DNA of 64,000 nucleotides from Spirochaetales bacterium (GCA_016929065.1 JAFGJO010000043.1:62001-126000); one strand, 5' to 3'; counted from the first letter of the stretch, positions 15,897 through 24,962 are shown. Translations and numbers: made by a program. The notes: generated by a model from the sequence alone, not told the origin.

Positions 15897-16400
15897 ATGA
15901 CATTTGAAATATTTTTATTGTCCGGCCTGCTCTCGATATTTCCGTTAAGTGAACTGCGCGGCGGCCTTCCAGTCGCTGTGTTAAACGGTATGGACCCGGT
16001 TATCGCCTACCTGTTCTGTGTGATGCTTAATTTGCTGGTGAGCCCTGCGGCATTTTTATTCATGAACACACTGCATAAAATACTGCTGCGGTTTACCTGG
16101 TATAAAAACATCTCCGAGAAACTGCTGAACCGTGCACGGAAAAAAGTGGAACAGGGCGTCTCCAAATTCGGTTATATTGGTCTCACGCTTTTTGTATCAA
16201 TCCCTCTGCCGTTTACGGGAGCGTATACCGGAACGCTCGGCGCGTGGGTTCTCGGCATGGATCCAAAAAAATCGATTATCGCCGTTTCCATTGGCGTCAT
16301 GATTGCCGGAGGACTGATCATGCTGTTTATGTGGCTGGCTTCCCTTGGCTATGGATTTGCAGAATTTTTCTTTCAGAATCAACAGGGATCGCACGGATAA
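15897..16400 (+). CDS. Small multidrug export protein family (COG2426) membrane protein
   Basis: A 167-residue integral membrane protein with about four to five helices. The conserved N-terminal LSIFPLSELRGGLPVAV motif and the central FVSIPLPFTGAYTGTLGAWVLGM motif identify the family. Members are named after an early export report, but their substrate is essentially unknown. GGGAG lies eight bases before the ATG. The Rep/PcrA-type helicase gene begins two bases after its stop, so they form an operon. Confidence 0.87.
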   Translation: MTFEIFLLSGLLSIFPLSELRGGLPVAVLNGMDPVIAYLFCVMLNLLVSPAAFLFMNTLHKILLRFTWYKNISEKLLNRARKKVEQGVSKFGYIGLTLFVSIPLPFTGAYTGTLGAWVLGMDPKKSIIAVSIGVMIAGGLIMLFMWLASLGYGFAEFFFQNQQGSHG

Positions 16401-16401
16401 T

Positions 16402-18405
16402 ATGAAAACACGATACGATGCAATCCTCAATCCGGAACAGCAAAAGGCCGTTGCCACCATACACGGCCCGCTGTTGATCATCGCCGGCGCTGGCTCGGGC
16501 AAGACACGGGTCATCACTTACCGGATTTCCCATATGTTCGACAGCAAGATTCCGCAGAAAGACATCCTGGCGGTCACCTTTACCAACAAAGCCGCAGCCG
16601 AGATGCGCCAGCGTATCCGCGAACTCACACAAAAAAAACTTGGCGACCTCACCATGTGCACCTTTCACGCTTTGGGGCTGAAAATAATACGGGAACACCA
16701 CAAGATCCTGGGCTACAAACGAGATTTCACGATTTACGACGAGTCCGACAAGGAAACCCTGATCAAGGAAATTGCCCACGACCTGAAAATAAGCATCGAT
16801 TCCCAAACTGCCTATGGCATGTCTTCCCTGTTTTCCAGACTGAAAACCGGACGCCTCGGCTGGGGCGGAGGCCATGACGCTTACCAGCGTCTTTATGAAG
16901 ATTACAACCATCATTTAAAGCTGTACCATGCGGTTGATTTTGATGATCTTATTTGCATTCCCCTCAAGCTCTTCACCGATCATCCGGAAATTCTTGAGAA
17001 GTATCAGGAACAATACAAATACATCATGGTCGATGAGTTTCAGGATACCTCGGATATTCAGTACCGGTTTATTACCGGTATCGCGAAAAAGCACAGGAAT
17101 ATCTGTGTGGTCGGAGATGACGACCAGTCGATCTATGCGTTCCGGGGCGCACACTTTGAAAACCTTCTGCGCCTTGAAAAAGACTTCCCCGATGTCTTCG
17201 AAATAAAACTTGAGCTCAATTACCGTTCCACAAAGACAATTCTTGAAGCGGCAAATACCGTGATCACCAACAATACAAACAGGAAACCAAAAACGCTCCA
17301 GTCGGTGAGTGCGCAGGGGGAAAAAATCGCCGTGGTGTATCCATCAAACGAACGCGAAGAAGGTGATTTTATTGCCCGCGAGATCCGTTCCCTGGCAATA
17401 AAAAAAAGCATCCGATACAGCCAGGTGGGCATTCTGGTGCGCACAAACCATCTGACCCGTTCCATTGAAGAGGCCCTCCTCGCTCACAATATTCCCTATA
17501 TTGTCTCCGGCGGCATCAGCTTTTTTAACCGCAAGGAAGTAAAAGACATCCTCTCCTATCTGCGCGTCATAGCCAACCCTGATGACGACATCAATCTGTT
17601 GCGGATTATCAACACACCGCGCCGGGGAATCGGAAAAACTACCATCCTTGACCTTTTCAAGGTGGCAGAACAGCATTCATGTTCCCTGTATTCAGCCATG
17701 GCAGCAGTCCGCGCAGCCAATGATTCACCATTTTCCGGTAAGATAAAGGTTGAGATTGTCAGTTTTCTCCAGCTTCTGGAACGCTTTGCCGATGAGTTTT
17801 CAAAACCGAAAAAACTCGGCGCTTCGCTGAAGTCACTGGTGGAAGCAATCGATTACTGGGGATTTCTGCTGCAGCAGCATAAAAAGGAACAGGTGTGTAG
17901 GTACAAATACATGAATGTGGAAAACCTGGTAAACTCCATATCAGAATATGAATCTGATCCTGACAATTTTAATCCGACACTGGTTGATTACCTGCAGCGC
18001 ATCACCCTGGTGAGCCTTGAGGAGAACAAGGAAGAAGAAAACAAAGAAAAAGTCAATGTCATGACGGTTCATTCGGCAAAAGGGCTTGAGTTTGACGCAG
18101 TGTTTATTGCCGCGGCCGAGGACGGCCTTTTTCCCCATGCACGGTCAATCGAGGAACATGAAGAAAACATGGAAGAAGAACGCAGGCTTTTTTATGTGGC
18201 AATCACCCGGGCAAAGAAAAAGCTGTATATTACCTCAGCCACCACCCGCCGGAAAATGGGAACCGTGACAGAATCACACCCCTCTCCGTTTCTTGAGGAA
18301 ATTCCCGAAGAACTGACCGAAGTGACTTTTGACCAGCCGCTGGTGGAAGATGAAGAGGCAGTTGATTATTTTGCGAAGATGAAGGCAAAGTTCGGGACGA
18401 AATGA
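16402..18405 (+). CDS. Superfamily 1A DNA helicase of the Rep/PcrA/UvrD type
   Basis: A 668-residue 3'-5' helicase. Domain 1A begins LNPEQQKAVATIHGPLLIIAGAG and has the Walker A GAGSGKTR. Motif Ia is AVTFTNKAA, Walker B VDEFQDTS, motif III DDQSIYAFRGA, motif IV NYRST, and motifs V/VI are VNVMTVHSAKGLEFD and FYVAITRAKKKLYI. The length is closest to Rep; the short C-terminus lacks the longer PcrA/UvrD tail. I chose ATG 16402 (MKTRYDAILN), which follows the upstream stop; an earlier reading overlaps that gene. Likely roles are replication restart and removal of protein roadblocks. Confidence 0.94.
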   Translation: MKTRYDAILNPEQQKAVATIHGPLLIIAGAGSGKTRVITYRISHMFDSKIPQKDILAVTFTNKAAAEMRQRIRELTQKKLGDLTMCTFHALGLKIIREHHKILGYKRDFTIYDESDKETLIKEIAHDLKISIDSQTAYGMSSLFSRLKTGRLGWGGGHDAYQRLYEDYNHHLKLYHAVDFDDLICIPLKLFTDHPEILEKYQEQYKYIMVDEFQDTSDIQYRFITGIAKKHRNICVVGDDDQSIYAFRGAHFENLLRLEKDFPDVFEIKLELNYRSTKTILEAANTVITNNTNRKPKTLQSVSAQGEKIAVVYPSNEREEGDFIAREIRSLAIKKSIRYSQVGILVRTNHLTRSIEEALLAHNIPYIVSGGISFFNRKEVKDILSYLRVIANPDDDINLLRIINTPRRGIGKTTILDLFKVAEQHSCSLYSAMAAVRAANDSPFSGKIKVEIVSFLQLLERFADEFSKPKKLGASLKSLVEAIDYWGFLLQQHKKEQVCRYKYMNVENLVNSISEYESDPDNFNPTLVDYLQRITLVSLEENKEEENKEKVNVMTVHSAKGLEFDAVFIAAAEDGLFPHARSIEEHEENMEEERRLFYVAITRAKKKLYITSATTRRKMGTVTESHPSPFLEEIPEELTEVTFDQPLVEDEEAVDYFAKMKAKFGTK

Positions 18406-18687
18406 CAGCTATTTCTCACAGAGTCACAGAGAACAAGAAGAACACAAAAAAAACAATCCAACGGATTACATTGCTCAAATATTCCCTTCTCTTTCCTGTT
18501 GATCCTGCATGCCGTGCATACAGTTTACTGTGTGCGCTGGTAAATCCTGTCTTCTTCCATCTGAGTTACTCTCTTTATCCCCGTTCATCTTTAATTATCT
18601 TTGGTTTCTTTTTTTTCCTGTTTTCCTGATTTCCTTATATATACAATTCCTGATATAACTTTCCTCAGCCAAATTCGATAGACAAAT
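18406..18687. other. Intergenic region, no gene supported
   Basis: This stretch begins with CACAGAGTCACAGAGAACAAG, a repetitive purine-rich motif seen in intergenic DNA of many bacteria, followed by pyrimidine-rich sequence. A 75-codon frame exists here, but its product is low-complexity (GFFFFLFS end) and has no ribosome-binding site. TATATAT and GATATAA near 18640-18656 could contribute to a plsC promoter. Confidence 0.4.
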
Positions 18688-19494
18688 ATGCCCAAAAAGT
18701 GTACCTTTACGTATATGTTAGTATACTACAGAGCAAAATCGCTCGCCCGGCTTTTATCCCAGCCTATAGACGGGATGTCCTTTACAGCCAGACTGCTTGT
18801 TCGTTCGGTGCTTTTTCTTTCCGGCGCGCTCGTAGAGATACACAGCGACCAGCCGTTACCTAAAGATATGCCGCAGGCGATATACGCAGTAAATCACTCC
18901 AGTGCATTTGATGCATTTTTAATCCCCTGTTTTCTTGCTGCCTATACCGGCCGGGGAATCAGTTTTTTTATTCACTGGATGTATAAATACATTCCCCTTG
19001 TCGGGTGGCTCATGAAGCATATCGATCCGGTATGGGTCTACAACAGGGAAACCAGCATCAAATGGCTTGCTGCGCGCAAAAAAAGAAATCCTGAAAATCC
19101 GGTAGAAGAAGCAATCGGGAAACTCAATGCGGGGCGTTCTATCGGTATTTTCCCTGAGGGTACACGCAACCGCGACCCTGAAAAATTACTGCGCGGACGG
19201 CTCGGCACCGGAGAAATGATGCTTTCAACCGGTATGCTCGTTGTTCCCGTGGGTGTTGATTTTCCAAAAAGAATCAAACGGGGAAAAATCCCCAAGATCG
19301 GACGCTGTATTATCCGTGTGGGAAAACCGATTTCTTTCAGTGAAGAACAGAAAACCAGGGAACAGCTGCTCTCCGATGCAACCATTCCCGCCCGTGAACG
19401 CAAACGGAAAATGATGGATATTTACCACGCAGTGTCCAACCGGGTCATGTCAGCAATCGCGCCGCTCTGCGGAAAACGATATGATGCGTATTAA
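18688..19494 (+). CDS. plsC: 1-acyl-sn-glycerol-3-phosphate acyltransferase (PlsC family)
   Basis: A 268-residue membrane-associated enzyme that acylates lysophosphatidic acid to phosphatidic acid. The catalytic NHxxxxD motif is NHSSAFD. The acceptor-binding FPEGTRNRD and VVPVGVDF motifs follow at normal spacing. A hydrophobic N-terminal segment (FTARLLVRSVLFLSGALV) would dock it to the membrane. The start is uncertain: ATG 18688 has no clear Shine-Dalgarno and a second ATG lies at 18715. It is not in an evident operon; the neighbour downstream is convergent. Confidence 0.9.
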   Translation: MPKKCTFTYMLVYYRAKSLARLLSQPIDGMSFTARLLVRSVLFLSGALVEIHSDQPLPKDMPQAIYAVNHSSAFDAFLIPCFLAAYTGRGISFFIHWMYKYIPLVGWLMKHIDPVWVYNRETSIKWLAARKKRNPENPVEEAIGKLNAGRSIGIFPEGTRNRDPEKLLRGRLGTGEMMLSTGMLVVPVGVDFPKRIKRGKIPKIGRCIIRVGKPISFSEEQKTREQLLSDATIPARERKRKMMDIYHAVSNRVMSAIAPLCGKRYDAY

Positions 19495-19569
19495 TTTTTC
19501 ATAGCTGTTTTTATTTCTCTTCCCTGATAAAATCCTCATGAAAGCCCGAAGAGCGCGGCATCTGACAGT

Positions 19570-21225
19570 TCAGCCGCCTGGTACATGAATTATCCTCTCT
19601 TTTACAGGGGAAACAGGACGTGTTGATTTTATCTCAACTTTTGTCGTTCTCTCCCGTTTCCCTCCTGAATAATTCCGATAAATAAAGTAATTTGCCCCAA
19701 GCAAAGAATCATCCGGCGAGCCGATCCGTGAGAGTATAATTTCATGTCCGCTTTTCCCAAATAAATATTCATAATCGTATGATTCACGCGTTGATGAATC
19801 AATTTTGGTTACATCGACAGGGACCCACCCGGTACCCGGATAGTACACCTCGGTCCATCGGTGAAATGCCCCGTTTGTCTGCACACCGCCGGCCAGCCGG
19901 GTCGGAATGTTGTTGATTCTGGCAAGCGTTGAAAATAAAAACGAGTATTCCGAACAGGACCCGGTTTGATTTGCAATCACCACGGCTGCGCTTTCCCATT
20001 TGTCATCGTCAATATATGACAAACGGTCTGTAATATAATGCACCAGATTTTCTATCAGTGATTTCACCCCGGCAGGTTCGCGCCCAAGACTGTCAACCCG
20101 TGCTTTTTTGGCATAATCAACAAGAACGGGATCCATCGTTTGAATATAGGTATCATTTCCCAGATACAGTTCTTTGATTTCACCGGGTATTTTATCAAGA
20201 GAATCAAGAGCCACCTCATCAAGGAGATACTGGACAGCTGAATGCTGTATGGTCGCGTTATATGATAAAATATGTTCATCACCGGGTAAAATACTGATAT
20301 TCCGAAAGGAGGCGAGCTTTTGTCCGAACCGGTCGTCAATTATTTCATCGGGTTTTCTGTTCCATTGAAGTGAAGAGACAGCAATATCAGGAGTGTTCGC
20401 CGGAAACGGCACCCGAAACTCCGCTTTGGTTGTTTCGGTACTGCTGTTGTTTTTGGACGCATTGACAAAGGTGAAAAACGTTTCTTCAAAACTGGAATAA
20501 AAAGCCCTCCCTTCCTGTTTCCACATGATCGGAACAAGGGATGCAGTCGGCCGGTCGTGCACATACAACTGATCTTCAATAAAAACAATTCCCCGCGACC
20601 AGCTGTTTCCCACAGGAGCAAGAATCCGTGCGGTCAGTTTTTGAGTCAATATGTCCAAACGGTACACGCATTTATCAGCCTGGTCATATATCCACAAGTT
20701 CTCTTCGTGCCAATACAAATCAAGCGGATTGCGGAGCGGACAGTCAAGCTTTTTTTTCACAGACAAGTTCCTGTCGAGTATCAGAATTTGCGACGGTTTT
20801 CCTTCATCGTTTTTATCCAGAAGAAACAGGTTTTTGCCGCTGGCTGTTATCGATGAAAGATCCCTTGCTCCCGCGATTGATACTGTCTTTACCTTATCCT
20901 GCTCTTTATACAGGATTCTGTCACGGGAGCAAAAAACTATTTTCCCCTGAAACATTGCAGCATCATTTGCCGCCCAGCCAGCCACATCCAGTATTTTTTC
21001 GCATTCATTTGAAGAGGTTATTTTATACATTGCCCGGTCGGGATAATTCCCGATATGCAGGAAATTGTTGTCGTAATAAAAATACCGTGCATCGCCGTCA
21101 GGAAACGGAAGTTTGTATACCACAGCTGGTTCCTGAGCATGGCAAAGAAAAGAGACACAAAACCCGAGAAGCAGAAACAATGCCGTTTGAGTAAAATACT
21201 TAAAAAACGATGAATGTTCTCCCAT
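19570..21225 (-). CDS. Secreted transglutaminase-like protein with N-terminal propeller-like region
   Basis: The 551-residue protein has a signal peptide (hydrophobic residues about 13-30, ending CHAQEP). Residues about 35-250 contain short repeated beta motifs (FLHIGNYPD, IVFCSRDRIL, NLWIYDQADKCVYRLD) resembling a beta-propeller. The C-terminal transglutaminase-like domain has the Cys-His-Asp triad at C424 (TGSCSEYS), H455 (FHRWTEVY) and D471 (VPVDVTK). Such domains are usually peptidases or cross-linking enzymes acting outside the cytoplasm. The substrate is unknown. Single gene, minus strand. Confidence 0.85.
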   Translation of the reverse strand: MGEHSSFFKYFTQTALFLLLGFCVSFLCHAQEPAVVYKLPFPDGDARYFYYDNNFLHIGNYPDRAMYKITSSNECEKILDVAGWAANDAAMFQGKIVFCSRDRILYKEQDKVKTVSIAGARDLSSITASGKNLFLLDKNDEGKPSQILILDRNLSVKKKLDCPLRNPLDLYWHEENLWIYDQADKCVYRLDILTQKLTARILAPVGNSWSRGIVFIEDQLYVHDRPTASLVPIMWKQEGRAFYSSFEETFFTFVNASKNNSSTETTKAEFRVPFPANTPDIAVSSLQWNRKPDEIIDDRFGQKLASFRNISILPGDEHILSYNATIQHSAVQYLLDEVALDSLDKIPGEIKELYLGNDTYIQTMDPVLVDYAKKARVDSLGREPAGVKSLIENLVHYITDRLSYIDDDKWESAAVVIANQTGSCSEYSFLFSTLARINNIPTRLAGGVQTNGAFHRWTEVYYPGTGWVPVDVTKIDSSTRESYDYEYLFGKSGHEIILSRIGSPDDSLLGANYFIYRNYSGGKRERTTKVEIKSTRPVSPVKERIIHVPGG

Positions 21226-21505
21226 GAATAGTCACCCCGTCTTCTGCTGGTGCAGTACGCACCTTCTTTTTATTTCATACGATAAAGCATCCGGCAGGGG
21301 AAATCAAATAATCCGCAAACTGTTATTCTTGTAGAACAATCTCGTCGAACCATGAAACATGGCCGGGACTTCCAGACACTCAAATCGAAAATCCATATAA
21401 TCAATCAGCTTGTGACAGACTTGAAACGGTTCTTGAAAAAGCTGAAGACAAATAATTTTCCTGGAACCCGCGCAGCTTGCGCTTTCTCTTTCGGGAGGAA
21501 CTTTT
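21226..21505. other. Intergenic region, no gene supported
   Basis: No good ribosome-binding site or recognisable product lies in this stretch. A minus-strand frame enters it from inside the kinase gene, but its translation resembles nothing and it is out of phase with the kinase. A short GCGCA/TGCGC stem near 21469 precedes pyrimidines and could end the thiamine-operon transcript weakly. Confidence 0.3.
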
Positions 21506-22039
21506 TTATAATGAAAAATGGCTGCGGATACGGGTAACCGCACAGTCGAAACGTGAACGGCCTGCTCCCTGTACCAGCTGCCAGGGAAGTCTGTATTCAT
21601 CAAGTTCCTGTTTGTACAGCTCAAATAAAACATCCCGGGCCTTTCCGCCGTGCTGGCGGGCAGAATCAGGATGCCAGGGAATATCCGGAAGACACAGCAG
21701 ATACAGCGAACAGGGATTTTTGTTTAGTTCAATGTCTATCCAGTCGGGACACCGGCGGTGTTCCCGAAGAAACCATACCTTGAAAATGACCAGATGCGTA
21801 TCGATAAACAGAAACCTGTTCGCCAGGGTTTTCTGTTTTTCGATTGCTTCAAGGTGCATCCGGGCAATCCCTTCGATCTCCTCATACGAGTAGTGTTTCC
21901 GCCCTCTTTCCCGCTTGTGTTTTTCCGCATAGTCACGCGCAGTTTCAGGAACAAAAACGGTTCCGTATTCTGCGGCAAGGCCCCGGGCAAGTGTCGATTT
22001 CCCTGTACACTCAGGACCGGTCAGCACCACTGTGTTCAT
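21506..22039 (-). CDS. NadR-type P-loop kinase in the TPP-riboswitch operon
   Basis: The 177-residue protein matches the kinase half of NadR (COG3172, AAA_28). Walker A is LTGPECTGKSTLA, then VPETARDYAEKH, FLFIDTHLVIFKVWF and LYLLCLPDIPWHPDSARQ. In NadR this domain phosphorylates nicotinamide riboside; the NMN adenylyltransferase half is absent here. Its ATG overlaps the stop of the ABC ATPase gene (ATGA), placing it last in an operon controlled by a TPP riboswitch. Context therefore points to phosphorylation of thiamine or a pyrimidine precursor instead of nicotinamide riboside. That is inference; the fold assignment is solid. Confidence 0.85.
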   Translation of the reverse strand: MNTVVLTGPECTGKSTLARGLAAEYGTVFVPETARDYAEKHKRERGRKHYSYEEIEGIARMHLEAIEKQKTLANRFLFIDTHLVIFKVWFLREHRRCPDWIDIELNKNPCSLYLLCLPDIPWHPDSARQHGGKARDVLFELYKQELDEYRLPWQLVQGAGRSRFDCAVTRIRSHFSL

Positions 22040-22788
22040 ACAGCGCCATTCATGGAAAGGTGCTCCAGCACGCGCCGTTTCAGGGAAATAAAATCCGGTA
22101 GCAGGGTCTGTTCCTGAATTCTCGGATGCGGAAGTTGTACGGAAAGCTCTGCGACAATAGATGCCGGCAGAGGTGAGAAAATCAGAATCCGGTCAGAGAG
22201 AAGCAGCGCCTCGTCGATGTCATGCGTCACCATCAAAACCGTGGTCCCCAGTTTTTCAATCATGGCAGCAAGCCATTTCTGCATTTGTTCACGGGTAATC
22301 GCATCGAGTGCTCCGAGCGGCTCGTCCAGCAGCATAATATCGCTTCGGTACAGGTAAGTCCGAAGCAGGGCTGCACGCTGGCGCATCCCTCCGGAAAGCT
22401 GTGACGGGAAATATCCGGAAAAGCCCTCAAGGCCGAACTCCGGCAGAAAGGATGCGGCCTTCCCCAGGGCATCCGGCCTGCTCATACCTTTCAGCATCAA
22501 CGGGATTCCGGCATTTTGAACAACCGTACACCAGGGAAGAAGCAAGTCTTTCTGCTGCATATAGCTGACTGTCCCCGGCATACAAACAGCATCGTTTCCA
22601 TCGATGCGAACAGCCCCGGAATCCGGCCTGCTCAAACCGGCACAGAGATGAAGCAATGTACTCTTCCCGCAGCCGGACGGGCCAAGGATGCTGACAAACT
22701 CCCTCTCCCGCACAGAGAACGAAATGGGCGTAAGGATGGGTAATCCGTCAAAAGATTTCTCTATATGTTCCACAACAAGCTTGTCCAT
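22036..22788 (-). CDS. thiZ: ABC transporter ATPase for thiamine precursor uptake (ThiZ-like)
   Basis: A 250-residue ATP-binding subunit of the nitrate/taurine/HMP importer group. Walker A is LGPSGCGKSTLLHL, the Q-loop lies in VSYMQQKDLLLPW, the signature is QLSGGMRQRAAL, Walker B is IMLLDEPLGALD, and the switch histidine is in MVTHDIDEALLLSD. It sits between the binding-protein gene (3 bases upstream) and the NadR-type kinase (4-base overlap). The TPP riboswitch at the operon head supports thiamine or pyrimidine precursor import. Confidence 0.92.
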   Translation of the reverse strand: MDKLVVEHIEKSFDGLPILTPISFSVREREFVSILGPSGCGKSTLLHLCAGLSRPDSGAVRIDGNDAVCMPGTVSYMQQKDLLLPWCTVVQNAGIPLMLKGMSRPDALGKAASFLPEFGLEGFSGYFPSQLSGGMRQRAALLRTYLYRSDIMLLDEPLGALDAITREQMQKWLAAMIEKLGTTVLMVTHDIDEALLLSDRILIFSPLPASIVAELSVQLPHPRIQEQTLLPDFISLKRRVLEHLSMNGAV

Positions 22789-22791
22789 GGT

Positions 22792-23769
22792 CTATTCCGG
22801 CAGAAATTCGTTGGTAAACGCATCTTCGGCTGTAAATTCCCCTGATAACAGATTGTATTTTTCAAGCCATTCTGCATAATTTTTCCATACATCAAGCTTC
22901 ATCTCTCCCCATCTCGGCGCATCGGCAGTATACTGTCCAGATAGAAAACGCTGGCTTGCCATTACGAGTTCCCGGTCAAGTTCCGGTGCGTAGTGTAAAA
23001 GAATTTCACCGGCCGCTTCAGGATTGGCCGCTGCCCACTTGTATCCCTTTGCCGCTGCGCGAAGAAACTGCTGAATCAGTTCCGGATCCGAAGAAACAAG
23101 GCCACCGGTCACTGCAAGCACGGGTGTGTAATAATCCAGGGCGGGTTCAATTTCCGAAAGACTGATAAAATTGATATCAATCCCCTTCAATTTTGCGGCC
23201 ACCCCGTCCCAGCCCTTGAATATCCATGCAAAATCAACACTGTGTTCGGTTGCGGCAAAAAAATCCATCGAGCCGATACTGAGCATCTTTACTCTTGAAA
23301 AGTCGCCTTTGTCACGCTCCATGAGCGCACGAATCATTGCCTCTTCCAATGGAGAGCCCCAGCCTCCGTACCGTTTCCCCTCAAAATCATGCGGGGAAAC
23401 AATTCCCGATGATTTCCTTGAGGCAAAACCGGACGTATTGTGCTGGATCACCGCAGCAATCGCAACAAGCGGATGCCCCTGGGAACGCGCCATGGTAATT
23501 TCTTCCTGATAGCTGAAACCGAACTGCGCACGGGAAGACAACAAAAGCCCTGCCGCTCCTGTTGCCGGCGGAGGAATAATGGATACATCGAGCCCTTCAT
23601 CCGTAAAATACCCTTTTTCCAAGGCTGCATAGACTCCGGCATGATTGGTATTAATCGTCCAGTCGAGAACGACAGTTATTTTTTCCTGTGTCCCGCATGA
23701 AAAAATGGAGACACCGGCAGCGGCAATCACCAAACACAGAATCGATTTTTTTAATAAGCGTATTGTCAT
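22792..23769 (-). CDS. thiY: NMT1/THI5-like substrate-binding lipoprotein (ThiY-like)
   Basis: A 325-residue lipoprotein: the N-terminal hydrophobic segment ends at IFSCGTQEK, with the lipidated cysteine in a lipobox-like sequence. The mature part begins with the NMT1/THI5 pattern (VVLDWTINTNHAGVYAALEKGYFTDEGLDV), then GAAGLLLSSRAQFGFSYQEEI. Proteins of this group bind N-formyl-4-amino-5-aminomethyl-2-methylpyrimidine or related HMP precursors. Its ATG overlaps the permease stop. The ligand is inferred from family and riboswitch. Confidence 0.9.
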   Translation of the reverse strand: MTIRLLKKSILCLVIAAAGVSIFSCGTQEKITVVLDWTINTNHAGVYAALEKGYFTDEGLDVSIIPPPATGAAGLLLSSRAQFGFSYQEEITMARSQGHPLVAIAAVIQHNTSGFASRKSSGIVSPHDFEGKRYGGWGSPLEEAMIRALMERDKGDFSRVKMLSIGSMDFFAATEHSVDFAWIFKGWDGVAAKLKGIDINFISLSEIEPALDYYTPVLAVTGGLVSSDPELIQQFLRAAAKGYKWAAANPEAAGEILLHYAPELDRELVMASQRFLSGQYTADAPRWGEMKLDVWKNYAEWLEKYNLLSGEFTAEDAFTNEFLPE

Positions 23770-24542
23770 TGCATTTCTCCTTTTTTTATATGCCAGGGTA
23801 CAAATATCCGTTCAACGATCATTACAATTCCCACGGTCAACAGACTGATAATGACGACCGCACCAATCGCGGCAAAAACCTGGGGTGTCTGAAAAGCCCG
23901 GTAGGAGCGCAGCATATACACTCCCAGGCCGTATTCGCTTCCCAGCCATTCGCCGATCACTGCACCGATAATACTGTACGTTGCGGCGATTTTCAGCCCC
24001 GAGAAAAAATACGGCAGCGCTGCCGGAAATCGAACCCAGAAAAATGTCCTCAGTCTTCCTGCATTCATGGACCGGAACAGATTTATCAAATCTTTATCGG
24101 TCCCGGCCAATCCATCGGCAAAATTCACACAGAGAGGAAAAAAGCAGACAAGCACCACGACTACAATTTTCGGAATAATCCCGTATCCAAACCACAGGAG
24201 CATCAGGGGATAAATTGCAATGACGGGGATTGTCTGTGAAACCACGAGGGAGGGATAGATTATTTTTTTGATCAGGCTGAATCTGTCGATGGCCACAGCA
24301 AGGACTGCTCCGACAGCAATCGAAACAACAAGTCCGCTTATTGCGGCAAGGACTGTCATCAGGGCATGAAAACCAATCAAGGAAATCCGTGAAACAAACG
24401 CACCGGCGATGACAGACGGAGCCGGAAGAAGATAACTGCTTATCCCTGAAAAATCAGCGGTTAATTCCCACAGCAGTAAAAGAAAGACACCAGCAGCTGC
24501 AGCAGGAATGTACTTATCAAAGCGGAGCGGTTTTCTCTTCAA
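23766..24542 (-). CDS. thiX: ABC transporter permease for thiamine precursor uptake (ThiX-like)
   Basis: A 258-residue BPD_transp_1 permease with about six helices. The first lies at residues 14-29 (AAGVFLLLLWELTADF). The cytoplasmic EAA-like loop is FRSMNAGRLRTFFWVRFPAALPYFFSGLKIA, with the conserved Gly-Ile/Leu-containing turn that contacts the ATPase. It overlaps the thiamine-binding protein gene before it by 26 bases and the lipoprotein gene after it by 4, indicating tight coupling. Confidence 0.92.
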   Translation of the reverse strand: MKRKPLRFDKYIPAAAAGVFLLLLWELTADFSGISSYLLPAPSVIAGAFVSRISLIGFHALMTVLAAISGLVVSIAVGAVLAVAIDRFSLIKKIIYPSLVVSQTIPVIAIYPLMLLWFGYGIIPKIVVVVLVCFFPLCVNFADGLAGTDKDLINLFRSMNAGRLRTFFWVRFPAALPYFFSGLKIAATYSIIGAVIGEWLGSEYGLGVYMLRSYRAFQTPQVFAAIGAVVIISLLTVGIVMIVERIFVPWHIKKGEMQ

Positions 24543-24813
24543 TAGTCACCCCCTGCAAACGAAAGTCGGTTTTGATCATTGCCGCGACGCGTTCGGCCCC
24601 TGCTTCAATACAGATATAATGCGCCTGCTTGACGATTTCAAAAAGCTCGTCCATGTATCCCTGCATTGTGGTTTCCATGGGGCCAACGACATACGTGACC
24701 CCGCTGGCCTTTATTGCGGCAATCACCCGGTCGACCACCGGATACAATTGGTTTTCGGGGACCAGCGGCAAAATCTGAAGACTGACATTCATTATCGGGC
24801 CCTTCTTATCCAT
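24517..24813 (-). CDS. Thiamine-binding protein of the MTH1187/YkoF-like family
   Basis: A 98-residue cytoplasmic protein with the family core: MNVSLQILPLVPENQLYPVVDRVIAAIKASGV, then YVVGPMETTMQGYMDELFEIV. Relatives bind thiamine or its pyrimidine moiety and tetramerise. The start is a choice: ATG 24813 has GGAAGG 8 bases upstream; ATG 24792 (MNVSL) has AGAAGG and fits the family start more closely. It is the first gene behind the TPP riboswitch. Confidence 0.88.
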   Translation of the reverse strand: MDKKGPIMNVSLQILPLVPENQLYPVVDRVIAAIKASGVTYVVGPMETTMQGYMDELFEIVKQAHYICIEAGAERVAAMIKTDFRLQGVTIEEKTAPL

Positions 24814-24879
24814 ATGCATCGCCTTCCTTATTTACGTAAAGAGAAAGATATTCTGTTGTAAAGGGAGTTAAAAATGACA

Positions 24880-24962
24880 TTCCCTGCGCCGGCATTACCC
24901 GTATCAGGTTCGAAGGTCGGAACCACCCATGGTTCCCTCTCAGCCGTTTTCACAGCTCCCTT
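24880..24962 (-). ncRNA. TPP riboswitch (THI element)
   Basis: Read on the minus strand, the element contains GGCTGAGAGGGAACC, the pyrimidine-sensing P2/P3 core, then GAACCTGATACGGGTAATGCC and GCGCAGGGAATG. These are the conserved CUGAGA, CCUGAU and UAAUGCCRGCG-UAGGGAA blocks of the thiamine pyrophosphate aptamer, in the right order. It precedes the thiamine-uptake operon. The 5' strand of the aptamer (AAGGGAG, minus strand 24962-24956) is complementary to CTCCCTT downstream (24867-24861), which gives a plausible switching partner. Confidence 0.96.

Noticed and set aside
18402-18629. 75-codon plus-strand frame after the helicase gene
   Set aside because: Low-complexity product with a phenylalanine-rich end, no ribosome-binding site, and it begins in CACAGAG-type repeat sequence common in intergenic DNA.
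21304-21633. 109-codon minus-strand frame beside the NadR-type kinase
   Set aside because: Overlaps the kinase out of frame for a third of its length; the remainder matches nothing I know.
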